Positions 22,028 through 32,614 are shown, counted from the stretch's first letter. The stretch is DNA of 64,000 nucleotides from Bathynomus jamesi (GCA_023014485.1 JAJOZX010002355.1:580501-644500), one strand, 5' to 3'. The notes: a model not told the origin generated them from the letters alone. Program-made: numbers and translations.

Positions 22028-22805
22028 TCTTCTTCTTATATATTATATATATATAAAAGAGGAAGTTTGTTTATTGGTTTAGTTGTTCGCTATAGAAAAC
22101 CAAACGGTTGAACTTACAAATTTTAAAATAACTTCATAATAACCAGTTTTTACAAGGAATCTAATGGTGCTATTTATTATTTATTTATTTAAAATTTATT
22201 ATTTATTTAAAATTTAATGAAAATAGCACGACTTAACCTAACCAATCGTCGATGCCGTACAATTAACCTAAAATAAATAAATAAAAAAAAATTTATTGTT
22301 TTCCATTCAATTTAGGTTAGGTTGGTTAGGTTAGGTTGGTTAGGTTGGTTAGGTTAGGTTGGGTTAGGTTGGTTAGGTTGGTTAGGTTAGGTTGGTTAGG
22401 TTGGTTAGGTTAGGTTGGTTAGGTTAGGTTGGTTAGGTTAGGTTGGTTAGGTTAGGTTGAGTCGTGATATTTTCGTTAAAGCTTAACCTAACCTAACTTA
22501 ACCTAACCTAACTTAACCTGCTAGCTATTTATTTATTTATTTTATAAATAAAATTTAATGAAAATAGCACGACTTAACCTAACCAATCGTCAATGCCGTA
22601 CAGTATAAAGAATCCTCTTCTCTTAATAAAAATAAATAAATAATTTTTTTTTATTTTTTTATTTATTTTTTAGGTTAATTGTACGCCCTTGACGATTGGT
22701 TAGGTTAAGTCGTAATAGTTTGGTTAAAGAGAAAATATTTGAGCTTCAGCTGGGATATTTTGGAAATATTTTAGGTTACCCGGGCAACGCCGGGTAACCT
22801 GCTAG
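22028..22805 (+). mobile_element. Non-autonomous Helitron
   Basis: It begins TCTTCTTCTTATATATT after an A and ends with the hairpin GGTTACCCGG/CCGGGTAACC followed by TG and CTAG before a T. This is the Helitron signature: 5' TC, 3' hairpin, CTRR, insertion between A and T, no terminal inverted repeats. There is no coding capacity. It contains a GGTTAGGTT minisatellite. Confidence 0.85.
22310..22460. repeat. GGTTAGGTTGGTTAGG minisatellite
   Basis: About 150 bp of irregular TTAGG and TTGG units. It resembles the arthropod telomere repeat TTAGG but is not a pure array. On both sides stands CGACTTAACCTAACCAATCG (about 22,230 and 22,574), with an inverted copy near 22,695. It is inside the Helitron. 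Confidence 0.85.
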
Positions 22806-22845
22806 TATATATATATTTCAACTGCAAACAACACAGTATAATTAA

Positions 22846-22947
22846 CGTAAAGAACGACGCTTGTACAGAAGAACATTCCGCGCAAGATGAGGAGGGAGAA
22901 CGAACAAATGCGCGGAATGTTCTTCTATACAAGTGTCGTTCTTTACG
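22846..22947. repeat. 39-bp inverted repeat hairpin
   Basis: Arms 22,846-22,884 and 22,909-22,947 are reverse complements with two mismatches, around a 24-base loop. The arm starts CGTAAAGAACGACGCTTGTA. TA-rich sequence flanks it. Origin unknown. Confidence 0.85.
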
Positions 22948-22976
<29 letters not shown>

Positions 22977-22978
<2 letters not shown>

Positions 22979-23196
22979 GGGTGAGTCAAAAGTCTCCATA
23001 CATAGGCAAAATGGTCACTTTATTATGCAATCACTTGTAAGTCACAAAATATGCTCTATGTGGGCACCATTACACTGAATGCACATACGGATGGCACATA
23101 CAAAGGCATCTCAGCACATCACCTGCAAAAAAAAAAAAAAATCATTTATTTATCATAACCATTTTGCCTATGTATGGAGACTTTTGACTCACCCTG
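22977..23196. mobile_element. Tc1/mariner MITE, 220 bp
   Basis: Inverted repeats of about 39 bp begin CAGGGTGAGTCAAAAGTCTC. TA-rich repeats flank it. The interior resembles the 3' end of a mariner gene but has no open frame. Confidence 0.9.
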
Positions 23197-23218
23197 TATA
23201 TATATATATATATATATA

Positions 23219-23430
23219 GGCTACGTCGTGGCCAATGTCGTAACACCGCTTCCCGGAGATTAGCGAAGTTAAGCGACATTGAGTCTGGGTAGTAGTTGGA
23301 TGGGAGATCGTCCTCCGCGCCCAGATTATGTAGCGACCCATGGTTCGGATCCCACGTAAAGCTGTAGGTCCCCTCCGTCATATGACCTTAGATGTTGCGA
23401 AGGAGGTTAAACAATCACAATAAAAAAAAA
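23219..23430 (+). mobile_element. 5S rRNA-derived SINE, full-length
   Basis: The first 100 bp resemble 5S rRNA: GGCTACGTCGTGGCC start, AAGTTAAGCGACATT (A box region) and AGTTGGATGGGAGATCG (intermediate and C box region), which would form an internal RNA polymerase III promoter. A body and the tail GACCTTAGATGTTGCGAAGG follow, then an A-rich end. This is the SINE3 type. It lies between TA tracts. Confidence 0.85.
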
Positions 23431-23614
23431 TATATATACAGTATATATATATATATATACAGTATATATATATATTACCAAAACGCATTTTTCCTGAAGC
23501 GTACATTTATACGTTATAATATAAAAAAGCTGATGTTTGACTGAATTCAACTAAATGAAAGACTTTTTTTTTGTAATTATTTCAATGTATACCTTAGTCT
23601 TATTGCTAAGTGTG

Positions 23615-23712
23615 TCACCTTTAGCCCGAGCAATGATAGGGTAAACGGCGAACCAAAGCCTCACCGCTCAGTCTGCCACCATAACCACTGAGTTACTAGG
23701 TGCCCCTACTGT
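23615..23712 (-). mobile_element. tRNA-like (probable SINE head) sequence
   Basis: On the minus strand GGCACCTAGTAACTCAGTGG resembles a tRNA 5' end with A box, and TTTGGTTCGCCG a weak B box. It is not a convincing functional tRNA gene. The AT-rich sequence around GATGTTTGACTGAATTCAAC is repeated on both sides (about 23,525 and 23,735). Confidence 0.5.
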
Positions 23713-24065
23713 ACATTGTAAATGTTATCAAAATGGTTGATGTTTGACTGAATTCAACATAATGGAAGATATTTTTATTTAAATAATTATTTCCAAATTA
23801 TTTTGGCTTTATTGCTGAGAAAAGTATAATGGTATGGTACTCGAGGTAAGACCGTAAAAGGAAGAAAGCACTCATAAGGAGATATATGTTAAGACATTTG
23901 TTTTGTTGCTACACGGAACAAGTTAAGAAATACGACCATAATGATTTCATGTAGTAACTTCAGTCCACAAAATATCAAATTTTATTTACCTTTCCACACC
24001 AGAGGTTAATACTCCGATGAAACTACTTTACATTTTTTACACAAAATAAATGAAAATTCTCTTAC

Positions 24066-24232
24066 CACAACCTTCCCTTTGATGATCGTGTTTACTCCCT
24101 GCCTCTTGGCATTCATTTGCATGAGAAGATTTACTATGATCTGCTGTTTGTATTTAGCTTTTTTAACAGTGTTGCCCTTGATACATTGGGTGAGGATCCC
24201 CAACTCCACGTCTCCAGCTTGTTTGATTGTAG
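24066..24232 (-). CDS. AGO: Argonaute exon: end of MID, start of PIWI
   Basis: The exon encodes 55 residues plus a split first codon. After an acceptor (TTACTTCTCAG) it begins with CT, which completes a GCT Ala codon with the G ending the exon at 27,590-27,762. The product TIKQAGDVELGILTQCIKG follows Y-A across the junction. Tyr and Lys of YATIK, Gln of TQC and the Lys of MNAK match MID residues that bind the guide-RNA 5' phosphate. The equivalent of human AGO2 Lys566 is Gln (LMQMNAK). The donor is GTG|GTAAGA, phase 0, and the next exon starts phase 0. The YxTIKQ...GILTQCIK wording is close to insect Ago2. Confidence 0.92.
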
Positions 24233-24795
24233 CTGAGAAGTAAATTTATTTTTATTTACTTATTTTTTTGGAGGGGGAGGGATTAACTATCAAATGTTAT
24301 ATATACTGTACAGTATATAATTTCATACTATGTAGGGTGAACAAAAGTGTTTATGTTCCGAATGTTAAACTATGCGAAGAAATAATAGCAGTCCTCATTC
24401 GCCCCAGAATGTGATCTGTATCCACATACACCAACAAACACTTTATTTCAGACTCAGCAGCTACAAACATTATACAAGTTGTCCACAGAAGGTTGAGAGA
24501 GAGTTGTCTGGAGCAGTGACTATGTATGCCAGTGAAACACTATAAATAATGAACATATAGTTGCCTACGCCAATGCTTCCAGATTTGAGTTCTATAAAAC
24601 ATATCGGATACCAGTCCACTAACCATGGCTTCTATTATCTTATTGACAAACTCACCGAGCTTAGTGATAAATCTATGATAAATACAAAACTGAGTATGAC
24701 TGGCACAGTTAGGCACCTTATTGACTACAAACAGCATACTGGCACTAGAAGCAGCACCATTTATAAATCTACGAGTTTTTAATAAACTAAAACTA

Positions 24796-25756
24796 AGCAC
24801 ACCGGACAAAAAATTAGTCACCCCTCTCAGAATGTACCTAATAACGTGTGACGGCGCCTCTGGCCTTGATAACCGCACGAATCCGGCGAGGCAGAGACTC
24901 TACGAGGTTGTGCATGTACTGAACATCGATTTGCTGCCACTCGTTCATCAGCCGGTCCCGAAGTTCCGCCAGAGTCCGTGGGTGTCTATTCCTGCGCTTC
25001 ACTTTCTGTTTCCAGCCTGAACAACACCTTCGACGCATTCAGGATTAAAGGCTTCATTGGACCTGCGATGTACTCGTCGCCTCCCATCATTGGAGAACAA
25101 ACAAAAACGGGACTCATCGGACCAAATTACACGTTTCCAATCTGCCGCAGTCCGGTTTTTGTGCCTCTGAGCCCATTTATAACGTTCCAATTTGTGACTT
25201 GCTGTTAACAGCGGCCTCTTCCGTGGTACCCTGCTCCAGATGTCCATCGCATGCAGTTCTCGTCGCAATGTCCGTTCGGAAATGGGTCGCTGGAGAACCT
25301 CTTTGGTTTCTTGGAGCAATTGTTCTCTGGTTTGAAAACGATTTGCAGTTAGACGAGAAACATGGCGGCGGCCCCTATTGTCGAGAAGTGTTTTCCGGCC
25401 ACAGTTACGCCGTCGATTGTCAGTTGATTGCGAACTACACCACTCTTTGTAAACTCGCTGGACAGTACGCGTTGACACACCAACAAATTGGGCTACTTCA
25501 GACATTTTGTGTCCGTGGGCTCTGCCAAACACGATGGCTCCTTTTTGCCACTGAGTAACGTCTGCCTCACGACCCATTTTGCAGACTATATCCAACACAC
25601 ACTTTGTTCTTCACCACCTCACGAAACAGATCTGATCCTGTGTGCTACGTCACCGCTACTTGTCACTTACCAATGCTACATCAGCGCCCTCTGTGTGACC
25701 TTGAACTTCCTACTATCGGTGCTATTAGGGGTGACTAATTTTTTGTCCGGTGTGCT
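24796..25756 (-). mobile_element. Tc1-like element with internal deletion
   Basis: Ends AGCACACCGGACAAAAAATT face each other with TA outside (24,794-24,795 and 25,757-25,758). At 961 bp it is about 600 bp shorter than a full Tc1, because the catalytic middle is deleted. Confidence 0.92.
24838..25577 (-). pseudogene. Tc1-like transposase lacking second Asp and Glu
   Basis: Starts MGREADVTQWQKGAIVFG at 25,577 and keeps the helix-turn-helix region (VAQFVGVSTRTVQRVY) and the first catalytic block, VIWSDESRFCLFSNDG. After FNPECVEGVVQAG the reading jumps to the C-terminal part LAELRDRLMNEWQQID...ARGAVTRY. The segment that should hold the second Asp and the Glu is missing. A frame change lies near 25,020. 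No catalysis is possible. Confidence 0.9.
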
Positions 25757-26181
25757 TATATGCAACATACAATTCTCTCATATTATACATCCTGTAGTTC
25801 CACCACAAATGAGCTGTATACACTGGAGTACAGAAGGTTTTGAACAACAACAACTTAACATCTAATGTACACATGAAATTTTCGGTTAATATTCGTTTTT
25901 TGACCCAGTCACACCCAGCTATAACAGCAATATATATTGAATAACCAATCAAAACTGAATAAGAAAATATATATATTATCTTGTGCAAATTTGTATAAAA
26001 TGTACTTTTTTATAAAAAAAAATATTTTCTACTTTCTAATATGTATGTATATAAATTTCGGTTAATTTGTTTATTTTGGCTACCTTTTTTGGAGATTTTT
26101 TGGCTATTTTTGGCTACTTTTTCTTGATTTTGCCTACTTCTTTCTGTTACTTGTTAGTTTGGTGATTTTCGTTCTAGGATC

Positions 26182-26590
26182 ATGACGTGTCAATCTTGTG
26201 AACTTGATTTTGAAGACCTAATCCGCCTTGTTGGCCTCGATGAAGATAAAAGTTTAGATGTTTTTTCCAATCACGGCATAATTCCGACATCCGTGATTTG
26301 CCCTAAATGTAATACGTACTGCCTGTATTTTAAGACAAGACTCGAAGATGTTTAGGTGCCGTAAAAAAAATCCAAAAAATAAGCGTGAGTGTGGATTTAC
26401 TGTTTCTATCTTTAAGGGCACATGGCTGGAACATTGTAACTTCTCAGTGAATAAAAACCTCCGGTTCATAAATATTTATTTGCGAAAATATTTTTCACAA
26501 CGTTATGCCGAGAAAGTTATAAAACTAGGTAGCGAGTCCATTGTTAACTGGAAATCTTTTTGTGGTGAAGTGGGTGATAAGGTGATTGGT
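26182..26590 (+). pseudogene. Merlin/ISXO2-like transposase, N-terminal fragment
   Basis: The reading starts MTCQSCELDFEDLIRLVG and holds the zinc-ribbon-like ICPKCNTYC. After a frame change at about 26,350 it continues FRCRKKNPKNKRECGFTVSIF and IVNWKSFCGEV. This order (CPxC, W/FRC, a GTxF-like strand, YxxxAxxxx, SIVNWxxFxxEV) is that of ISXO2-like DDE transposases, found in eukaryotes in Merlin elements. The catalytic DDE half is not seen; sequence after GEV becomes a hairpin repeat. I see no terminal repeats. Confidence 0.7.
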
Positions 26591-26610
26591 TAGGTTGTGT
26601 TTAGCAAGAA

Positions 26611-26777
26611 TGCAAACTTTTCTGGTCGATTTTGAGGTGTTTTGCACGAATCTGCCATCCGTTTCCTGTGCAAATGCGTAGTTTTCGAGATGACGATATC
26701 TCGAAACTACGCATTTGCACAGGAAACGGATGGCAGATTCATGCAAAACACCTCAAAATTGACCAGAAAAGTTTGCT
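26611..26777. repeat. Inverted repeat with arms of about 80 bp
   Basis: Arms 26,611-26,691 and 26,698-26,777 are reverse complements with few mismatches around the loop GACGAT. The stem includes CATCCGTTTCCTGTGCAAAT. If transcribed with the Argonaute pre-mRNA it would fold into a long hairpin. No target duplication was found. Confidence 0.9.
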
Positions 26778-27403
26778 CTCATTATAAAGAGAGACTGGGT
26801 CAAAAAACGAATAATTACCAAATTTTCTAATCAAAGTATTTTCCTAAGCATATAATTGTCTACATTGACTTTGAATATCATAGTCACCCAAAATACTTTG
26901 AAAACTGACTTCAAATAGGGTCGTGATATTATTACTAATATAAAGTAGACTAAACAATAACAATTGATCTCCACACTGCACTAAACTCAGACTCGTGCGA
27001 GCTCACACTCAAATGAATACATCCCATACTGTAAACTCTTTTCTAAATGAGGGCCCCCCCCATCTCCTTGGAGGAAGAAAAAAATAATTAAGCATTTTCC
27101 ACAGTTGGGACCAAACCAACCTGAATTTCATCACTTAACATTATGGAAATAGAATCTATAGTAATGATCAATGGTGGCCATAATAGACAGGGCAGATAAG
27201 TTGGCATACCTTCCTTAGGATGAAATTCCTATAATTAATATTTACCAATGGCTTTTTTTCACAAAAAAAGATGCATAAAGTTTATAGCTTGGTAGCTGCT
27301 AATATATCTGGTTAAAAGGAAAAAAAAAAAAAAAGAGTTCTTAATTAAACAAGAACCTAGCATTATAACCTCTTACTGTGGGTGAAAATAATAATAATGG
27401 AAG

Positions 27404-27556
27404 TTGTTCAACCTCCTCCACAACATCTGAGGTTATATATGACGGAGGGGGCTTACAGTTTTACGTTGGAAAAGAACTACGGGTACTCCACATATTCTGG
27501 ACACAGAGAACTGTCTCCCATCCAACTACTACCCAGACCCAACATCGCTTATCAAC
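27404..27556 (-). mobile_element. 5S-derived SINE, 5'-truncated and diverged
   Basis: On the minus strand it contains GTAGTAGTTGGATGGGAGAC and the CCTCAGATGTTGTGGAGGAG type tail in the order seen in the copies at 23,219 and 39,923, but the first part of the 5S head is missing. It ends about 35 bp from the splice donor of the exon at 27,590. Confidence 0.75.
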
Positions 27557-27589
27557 GGTAATATGGATGAAGCAAGTCTTAATACGTAC

Positions 27590-27762
27590 CATACAAACTA
27601 TTTCCAGAAATAATGCAAAAAATCAATTCAATGTCGGGATTCTTCTCTTTGCAGCGCCTAAAATCTTCAAAGGGCTTTGGATTTTGGGGATGGTGAACAA
27701 ATGGTTTCAAGATTTGCATCCCCATTTCATTCCCTTTTTGTTTCATCTGGTCGAGAAACTCG
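27590..27762 (-). CDS. AGO: Argonaute exon: MID domain, first part
   Basis: An open 173-bp exon is flanked by a strong acceptor (CTTCTTCTACTTTTCAG) and the donor TATG|GTACGT. It reads EFLDQMKQKGNEMGMQILKP, then a PFEDFRRCKEKNPDIELI segment and IISGNSLY. This matches the Argonaute MID N-terminal half: helix, GMxI..P strand, and the Rossmann-like strand ending in the Tyr that stacks on the guide 5' base. Phases agree exactly: its first C completes an AGC Ser codon with AG of the upstream exon, and its last G completes GCT Ala with the downstream exon. It is too short and divergent to be noticed as an isolated open frame. Confidence 0.92.
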
Positions 27763-29479
27763 CTGAAAAGTAGAAGAAGAAGGGTGAAAATGCAATATGA
27801 ATTTCTCCAACTTATTTCATTACAAGATTAAGGTCCCTGTATCATAAGACGATGTTGTAGCAAGGTTAGGTTTTCACTTAGTAGCAAGGTTAGGTTTTCA
27901 CTTAATGTATTATTAATTTATGCCTGTGTCGTTTTTTTAAGCGAAAACAACGTTAATTAGGTTTTTTCTGTACCTTCTATTAGAGGTGCATAAAACAACC
28001 TGTTACAAAAACTAAATTACATCAGAGAGTTTAACAATAAACAAATTACAATGCAAAAATGAAATTTTGACATCAATTACTTCTGCTAAAGAAAAGTATT
28101 TGAGACAACTGACTTCTACCTCGAGAATTTTAGATTCAAAATTAATACAAGCTAATTAACTCTAACTTATTGGTTAATTAATTGATTACAACCGTAATTG
28201 TAAGTTGTAAGACCATTAAAATGAATGGATAGACCACAGAATAGTTTTTGTAGTTGCTTTAGGAATTACAATCGTTTGTTATTTGGTCCTCTATCATATT
28301 TGCTACCATTCATAATACAATTTAGATTAATTATCTTAAGAGTAACAATTGTTCTCTACCGGACCTTTTTGACCGTATTAGCTAGGTGCATAATATATTT
28401 TCATAGAATGATTTGAATTCTATTTAGTTAATTGACCATATTAACTACGTATAATACAGTACGATAATGTCTAATGCATACCTTAATTATAATGTTTATC
28501 TACTTCCTTTTTGACAATGGTAAATATTCCCTTCTGAATCGGGTTATTTTCTCGTAACTTAATTGTCATTTTATACACTAGAATAGTGTATACAATTTTT
28601 ACACATTTATATATCGAATGTAAGGAACTCGGTATCCGTTTGCTGTACAGAGAAATTTATGACAAACTATTCTCAGAGTCTTTTTAAATCACAATCTTAG
28701 ACACAGGGTCTTCACGGGATCCGCTTTATGTAAAGCTTCGAGACACACTGATCGCCTTTTCTATTTTCAATCGAGGATATTCCTCAGGCGAAACCAAAGG
28801 GTAAACAAAAACAACTCTGAACAATCATTCACTCTTGATGTATCAACAACCGTTCGTTTTTTTTTGATAACACGAGCGTGATTTACACCCTTTCTACGGT
28901 AACCTCTGGACAACTTCAACCCTAAGATTAAAAAAAGTAATTTAGTATTCGCATAACATGAAATCGATCTTAAAATTATTTCATTCTTTCTTTCTACCAT
29001 TTTTATTTCATTTTGATATTTACACACACCAATCCTTCTTGTCGTTTGCATGAGCAATTTTTGTTTGTGGCTAATTTCGACCTGTAATGAATTAATTACT
29101 TTATCGATTAATTAATCGTTACCTTATTATTCATTATTCCTATACATAACACAAGCAAGACCCTGATTTTTGCACCAAAGGTCAAGGCCACAAATAGAGG
29201 AAGGGGCGGTATTAATGTTATTCCAACATAGTTCTTGTTTTGTTATTTTTCTGTTGCCTTTATTTGATATTTTCTTGCGTAACTTTGTGTCATCCGCGAA
29301 ACACGATACGACGCTGTATTAATATCTGTGTCAGTATCTGGAATCGTTATTATAAACAGCAAGAGATCCGATACTGTACCTTGTGGGACACAGCTGACTA
29401 CTTCCGAGACTTCAGATTTAGCGCCATTTCTCCCTCTTTTCAGTAAATTCCCGAATTCTTAAGTTTGAATGCTCTCCTT

Positions 29480-30625
29480 TATACGTGTCTCCTGTCCTAT
29501 CACTCCAGTTCGGCCTTTCGATCCTTCCTTTGGCACTTTGGCGTCGTCGAAAGGGAGGCTTTTCCGACAACAAGCCAAAAACCTCTCCAGTAACTTTACT
29601 CCTCCTTTCCCTCTTCTTTTTCCATTATGATGGTTCAGTTGCCGTCTATTCTGATAAAGTTGAACTCTTCGCCTCCAAATCAATCCTGAACGATTCCGGT
29701 GCTGTTCCTCCATTTCCTCCTCCCTGTGACTTAATTATGTCAAGAAATTAAAATATCTTCCAAAGATGTTCTTTGTCTTATCTGGGCTCAACTTTCGGAA
29801 AGCGTATGGTCCTGATTGGGTTCCACCTGCTGTTCTTAGGAATTGTGCTTCCGTGCTTCGTCTTTGTCTTTGTCTTTCATCTGGTAATTTTCCTTCCTGC
29901 TGGAGGTTCGCTTTCATTCAGCCTGTCCCAAAAAGGGTGGCCGCTCTCAACCCTCCATTATCGTCCAACTGCTTTGATTTCTTGTCATTTTAAAGTTTTT
30001 GAATATGTACTTAAGAGGAAGATTCTTAACCCTTAACTACTATCATTATTTCCCATGATAAACAAATGTACTCAGGGTCAGAATTGACCCAATGGTCAGT
30101 ATGGGTTCAGCAAGAGACGCTCCACTGGCGATCTACTTGCATCTCTCTCTGAACTCTTGGTCATCCTACTTTCGGTGGCTTAACCGACACAACTGTACTT
30201 GGCCGGGTGGAATCAAAGGTTTCTCGTCTCATCAATTTTCCGTCTCTTACCGACTGTCTTCAATCCCTCTCTCTTCGCCGCAACGTTGCCCCTCTCTTTA
30301 CTATTGCGATTATAATGGACATTACTCTTCTAAACACACTAACTGCACGAGTCCTCCTCTAAGTCGATCTTGCAATACCAGACTTTCAGTACATTTTCGT
30401 TACTTTTTTGTTCAACTCTCCAACGCAAGGTTTAATCGGTATTCTCAAACTTTCAGATACTCAACCGGTTAACTCTGAAACAACCTTCCTCAATCCATCA
30501 TTCCCCTGTTTGACCTCCAATCTTTCAAACGAGCGTGTCCAGGCATCTCGAAAACTCTCCACTTCCTATGGGAGGGGGGTATTTTTGCGGGCGCTCGCCC
30601 TTGTCCTCTCCTTTCTGCATAAAAA
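29480..30625 (+). pseudogene. Jockey-like LINE relic (reverse transcriptase region)
   Basis: Reading across frames gives VAVYSDKVELFASKSIL, DSGAVPPFPPPCD, then FRKAYGPDWVPPAVLRNCAS and SGNFPSCWRFAFIQPVPKR, followed by STLHYRPTALISCHFKVFE and VLKRKI. This is the linker and the first reverse transcriptase blocks (GPDGVPPxxLKNCA...P.VPKKG...YRPI.L.S...K.FE) of a Jockey-clade non-LTR retrotransposon. The catalytic FADD box is absent or unreadable. The 3' end runs into CATAAAAAATTT and a TA tract. Many frameshifts indicate an old, 5'-truncated copy. Confidence 0.8.
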
Positions 30626-30682
<57 letters not shown>

Positions 30683-30699
30683 CCACACACACACACACA

Positions 30700-31414
30700 C
30701 CGGGTGTCCCATTCGAAATGAAACAACTTTGAAACCTTATAATTTTTCATTGAATGATGCAAACAATGTAATATTCACAGTAAATAGCCAATGTCAAAGT
30801 TTCATATGATATATGTGAATTATAACATTTAGATACATTAGAGTTCTTTATTATTGTATGCATTCAATATGTGCACCATTTGTAGCGCGGACCAGGTCGC
30901 AACGGTACTCAATTTCCCTCCACACGTTGCCTAGCATCTCAGGGGTTACAGAGTCCACCGCTTCTGTGATGCGCTCTTTCAGTTGAACGAGGAATCTGCA
31001 GTTCGACACTGGCACGACGGATGGACTTTCTCAGGCTACTACCAAAGGCGTCGCGTATTCGTTCATCATCATCTTCCGATCTTGTTCGCCCTCCAGTGTG
31101 TTTCCTTTAGAACACTGCCAGTCTCCTCAAATTTCTTTGGTACATGCATATAGGTCTCTTCTGGTGGGTGGTTCCTCGTGAAAGGGTGTACGGAATCGCC
31201 GTTGTACCAGAGTAGGGGACTTCAACTCAGCCATCCATAACGCACATTTCGCTTTTTCTTGTGGGGTAAACATAATTCAATCTGAAACAAACAAAAAACA
31301 TTAGGACAAAAACTTATGCATATGGTGTAGTAACTGGCAGAGTTTCAACATTCTCACATTAATACTTTAAAAATTACAGTTTCAAATTTGTTTCATTTCG
31401 AATGGGACACCCGG
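30700..31414 (-). mobile_element. Mariner-like deletion derivative
   Basis: Inverted repeats begin CCGGGTGTCCCATTCGAAAT at both ends. On the minus strand the interior has remnants of an N-terminal RRFRTPFHEEPPTRR-type block and a C-terminal NGAHIECIQ block of a mariner-like transposase with the catalytic core missing. 715 bp long. Confidence 0.85.
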
Positions 31415-31419
31415 TATGT

Positions 31420-31928
31420 ATATATATCATACCCAAACGCCTCTCCCACCGCAGTGAGGTCGCGTCAGGAATATGCAGGAAGCGCCTCAATTACTTACAT
31501 TCACTTCATCAGCTGACATGACAATAATGCACCTGCCTCAGGGGGAACATTATCCACAGCACAACCCCACAGATTATTCCACTGTTTACCCAGACCGCTT
31601 CATATACCTTGAGGCAGCACATTGCCAGCCTGTCGCCCCCCATATACCACATCGGTCCACTTTTTTCTATTCAGCGCGCATCTTTCTGCATTACTCTGGA
31701 CAGAGTATTTGTTGAAATACGAGAAATTCCTTGCTCAGCTGATGCTTTCAATTCTCTTGTGTGTGGATTCTGTTTTAACACACCATTTTTTAAATAACCC
31801 CACAGATAAAAGTCAAAGGGGTTTGGAGTTAGCGATGCTAGAAATCTGTTGAACAAGACAGAGTATCGTCGAAAGTATCGTGCGAGTATTGTGAGATGCG
31901 AGGTGAGCTAAGAGGACATCACATAGAG
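31420..31928 (-). pseudogene. Mariner-like transposase C-terminal fragment
   Basis: Minus-strand reading at about 31,670-31,850 gives LTPNPFDFYLWGYLKNGVL followed by a C-terminal helical segment with ISTNTLSRVMQ. This is the third-Asp block and C-terminus of the mariner-like subfamily also found at 11,690 and 20,540; the usual SPDL is altered to TPNP. No clear ends. The part at 31,430-31,600 is unassigned. Confidence 0.6.
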
Positions 31929-32127
31929 CAGGGATTCCCAAAGAGGGGTACGCGGCATCCTGCTTTGGAACTAACTTTCACATGGAAAAGTACTCTCAAA
32001 AGATGATGTAGCGGCTACACCGTCTTTTGAGCAATTCTGAGTAAGGGGGAGGGGGGTTACGGGACTACGTGACACTTGCCGAAGCCACCGAAGAGTATGC
32101 AGCCGGAAAAAAGGTTGGGAACCCCTA
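31929..32127. mobile_element. hAT MITE with perfect 8-bp duplication
   Basis: Starts CAGGGATTCCCAAAG and ends TTGGGAACCCCTA. ACATAGAG stands directly outside both ends (31,921-31,928 and 32,128-32,135). 199 bp, no coding capacity. Ends and duplication are those of non-autonomous hAT elements. Confidence 0.92.
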
Positions 32128-32362
32128 ACATAGAGCATTGGAAAATTTTCCAGAGTTAAATGTTTCAGACGCCGAGCATTTATATAAAATTTTGTTTGCA
32201 GGTGAAGTATTATAAGGGATTAGGTGGTTTACAGCACAAAAATGAGTTATAGCATGTTTTCGGGATTAATATTTTTGCATGCAAGAATACTATTTGAACA
32301 GATACGTTTTCGACTTTCTTTCTCAATACCATAAAACTGTAACAATATAGGTATAAGAAATA

Positions 32363-32514
32363 CAGGGTGTTCACAAAGTCCTGTTTCGTTTTTAACATTT
32401 TATTACAACAAAACAGAGAGAGATGTAGTTAATCAACAAAATGCAAAAATCTGTGTTATTTTCTCTTTTGTTGTAATACAATTTTAAAACCGAAACGACT
32501 TTGTGGACACCCTA
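32363..32514. mobile_element. Tc1/mariner MITE, 152 bp
   Basis: Inverted repeats of about 50 bp start CAGGGTGTTCACAAAGTC and TAGGGTGTCCACAAAGTC and extend through TTTTATTACAACAAAA. TA flanks both ends. Confidence 0.88.
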
Positions 32515-32588
32515 TAATATGTTCACTTCTAAACCTATATCATTATGGGATCCAATTAGGCTATATAAATACATGGATTAACGTGCCC

Positions 32589-32614
32589 GGTTGCCCGGGG
32601 CAACCACTTGCTAG
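32589..32614 (+). mobile_element. Helitron 3' terminus
   Basis: Hairpin GGTTGCCC/GGGCAACC is followed by ACTTG and CTAG before a T, the terminal arrangement of the Helitron at 22,028-22,805. The matching 5' end was not located. Confidence 0.6.

Larger units (their letters stand above)
658..24065 (-). other. Giant Argonaute intron (about 23.4 kb)
   Basis: The interval lies between the donor of the exon at 24,066-24,232 (GTG|GTAAGA) and the acceptor before 657. Both flanks are phase 0. It is filled with transposons listed separately. The stretch 658-1,350 shows nothing but AT-rich sequence. 23,713-24,065 also shows no recognisable gene. Confidence 0.8.
24233..27589 (-). other. Argonaute intron, about 3.4 kb
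   Basis: The shortest of the three complete introns. It contains a deleted Tc1, a Merlin/ISXO2 relic, a long hairpin and a truncated 5S-SINE. 24,233-24,795, 25,760-26,180 and 26,780-27,400 show no recognisable gene; 24,240-24,300 is T- and G-rich. Confidence 0.85.

Noticed and set aside
22310..22460. Interstitial telomere or chromosome end
   Set aside because: The array is short, irregular (TTAGG mixed with TTGG) and inside a Helitron.
23219..23320. A genuine 5S rRNA gene
   Set aside because: The 5S likeness covers only the promoter-bearing part with many substitutions. A non-5S body and a tail shared with a tRNA-SINE follow, and copies are dispersed.
24540..24878. Minus-strand open frame of 112 residues
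   Set aside because: It runs into the Tc1 terminal repeat and has no recognisable motif.
28767..29057. A 96-residue minus-strand open frame as another Argonaute exon
   Set aside because: No Argonaute motif, and the phases of the neighbouring exons already join without it.
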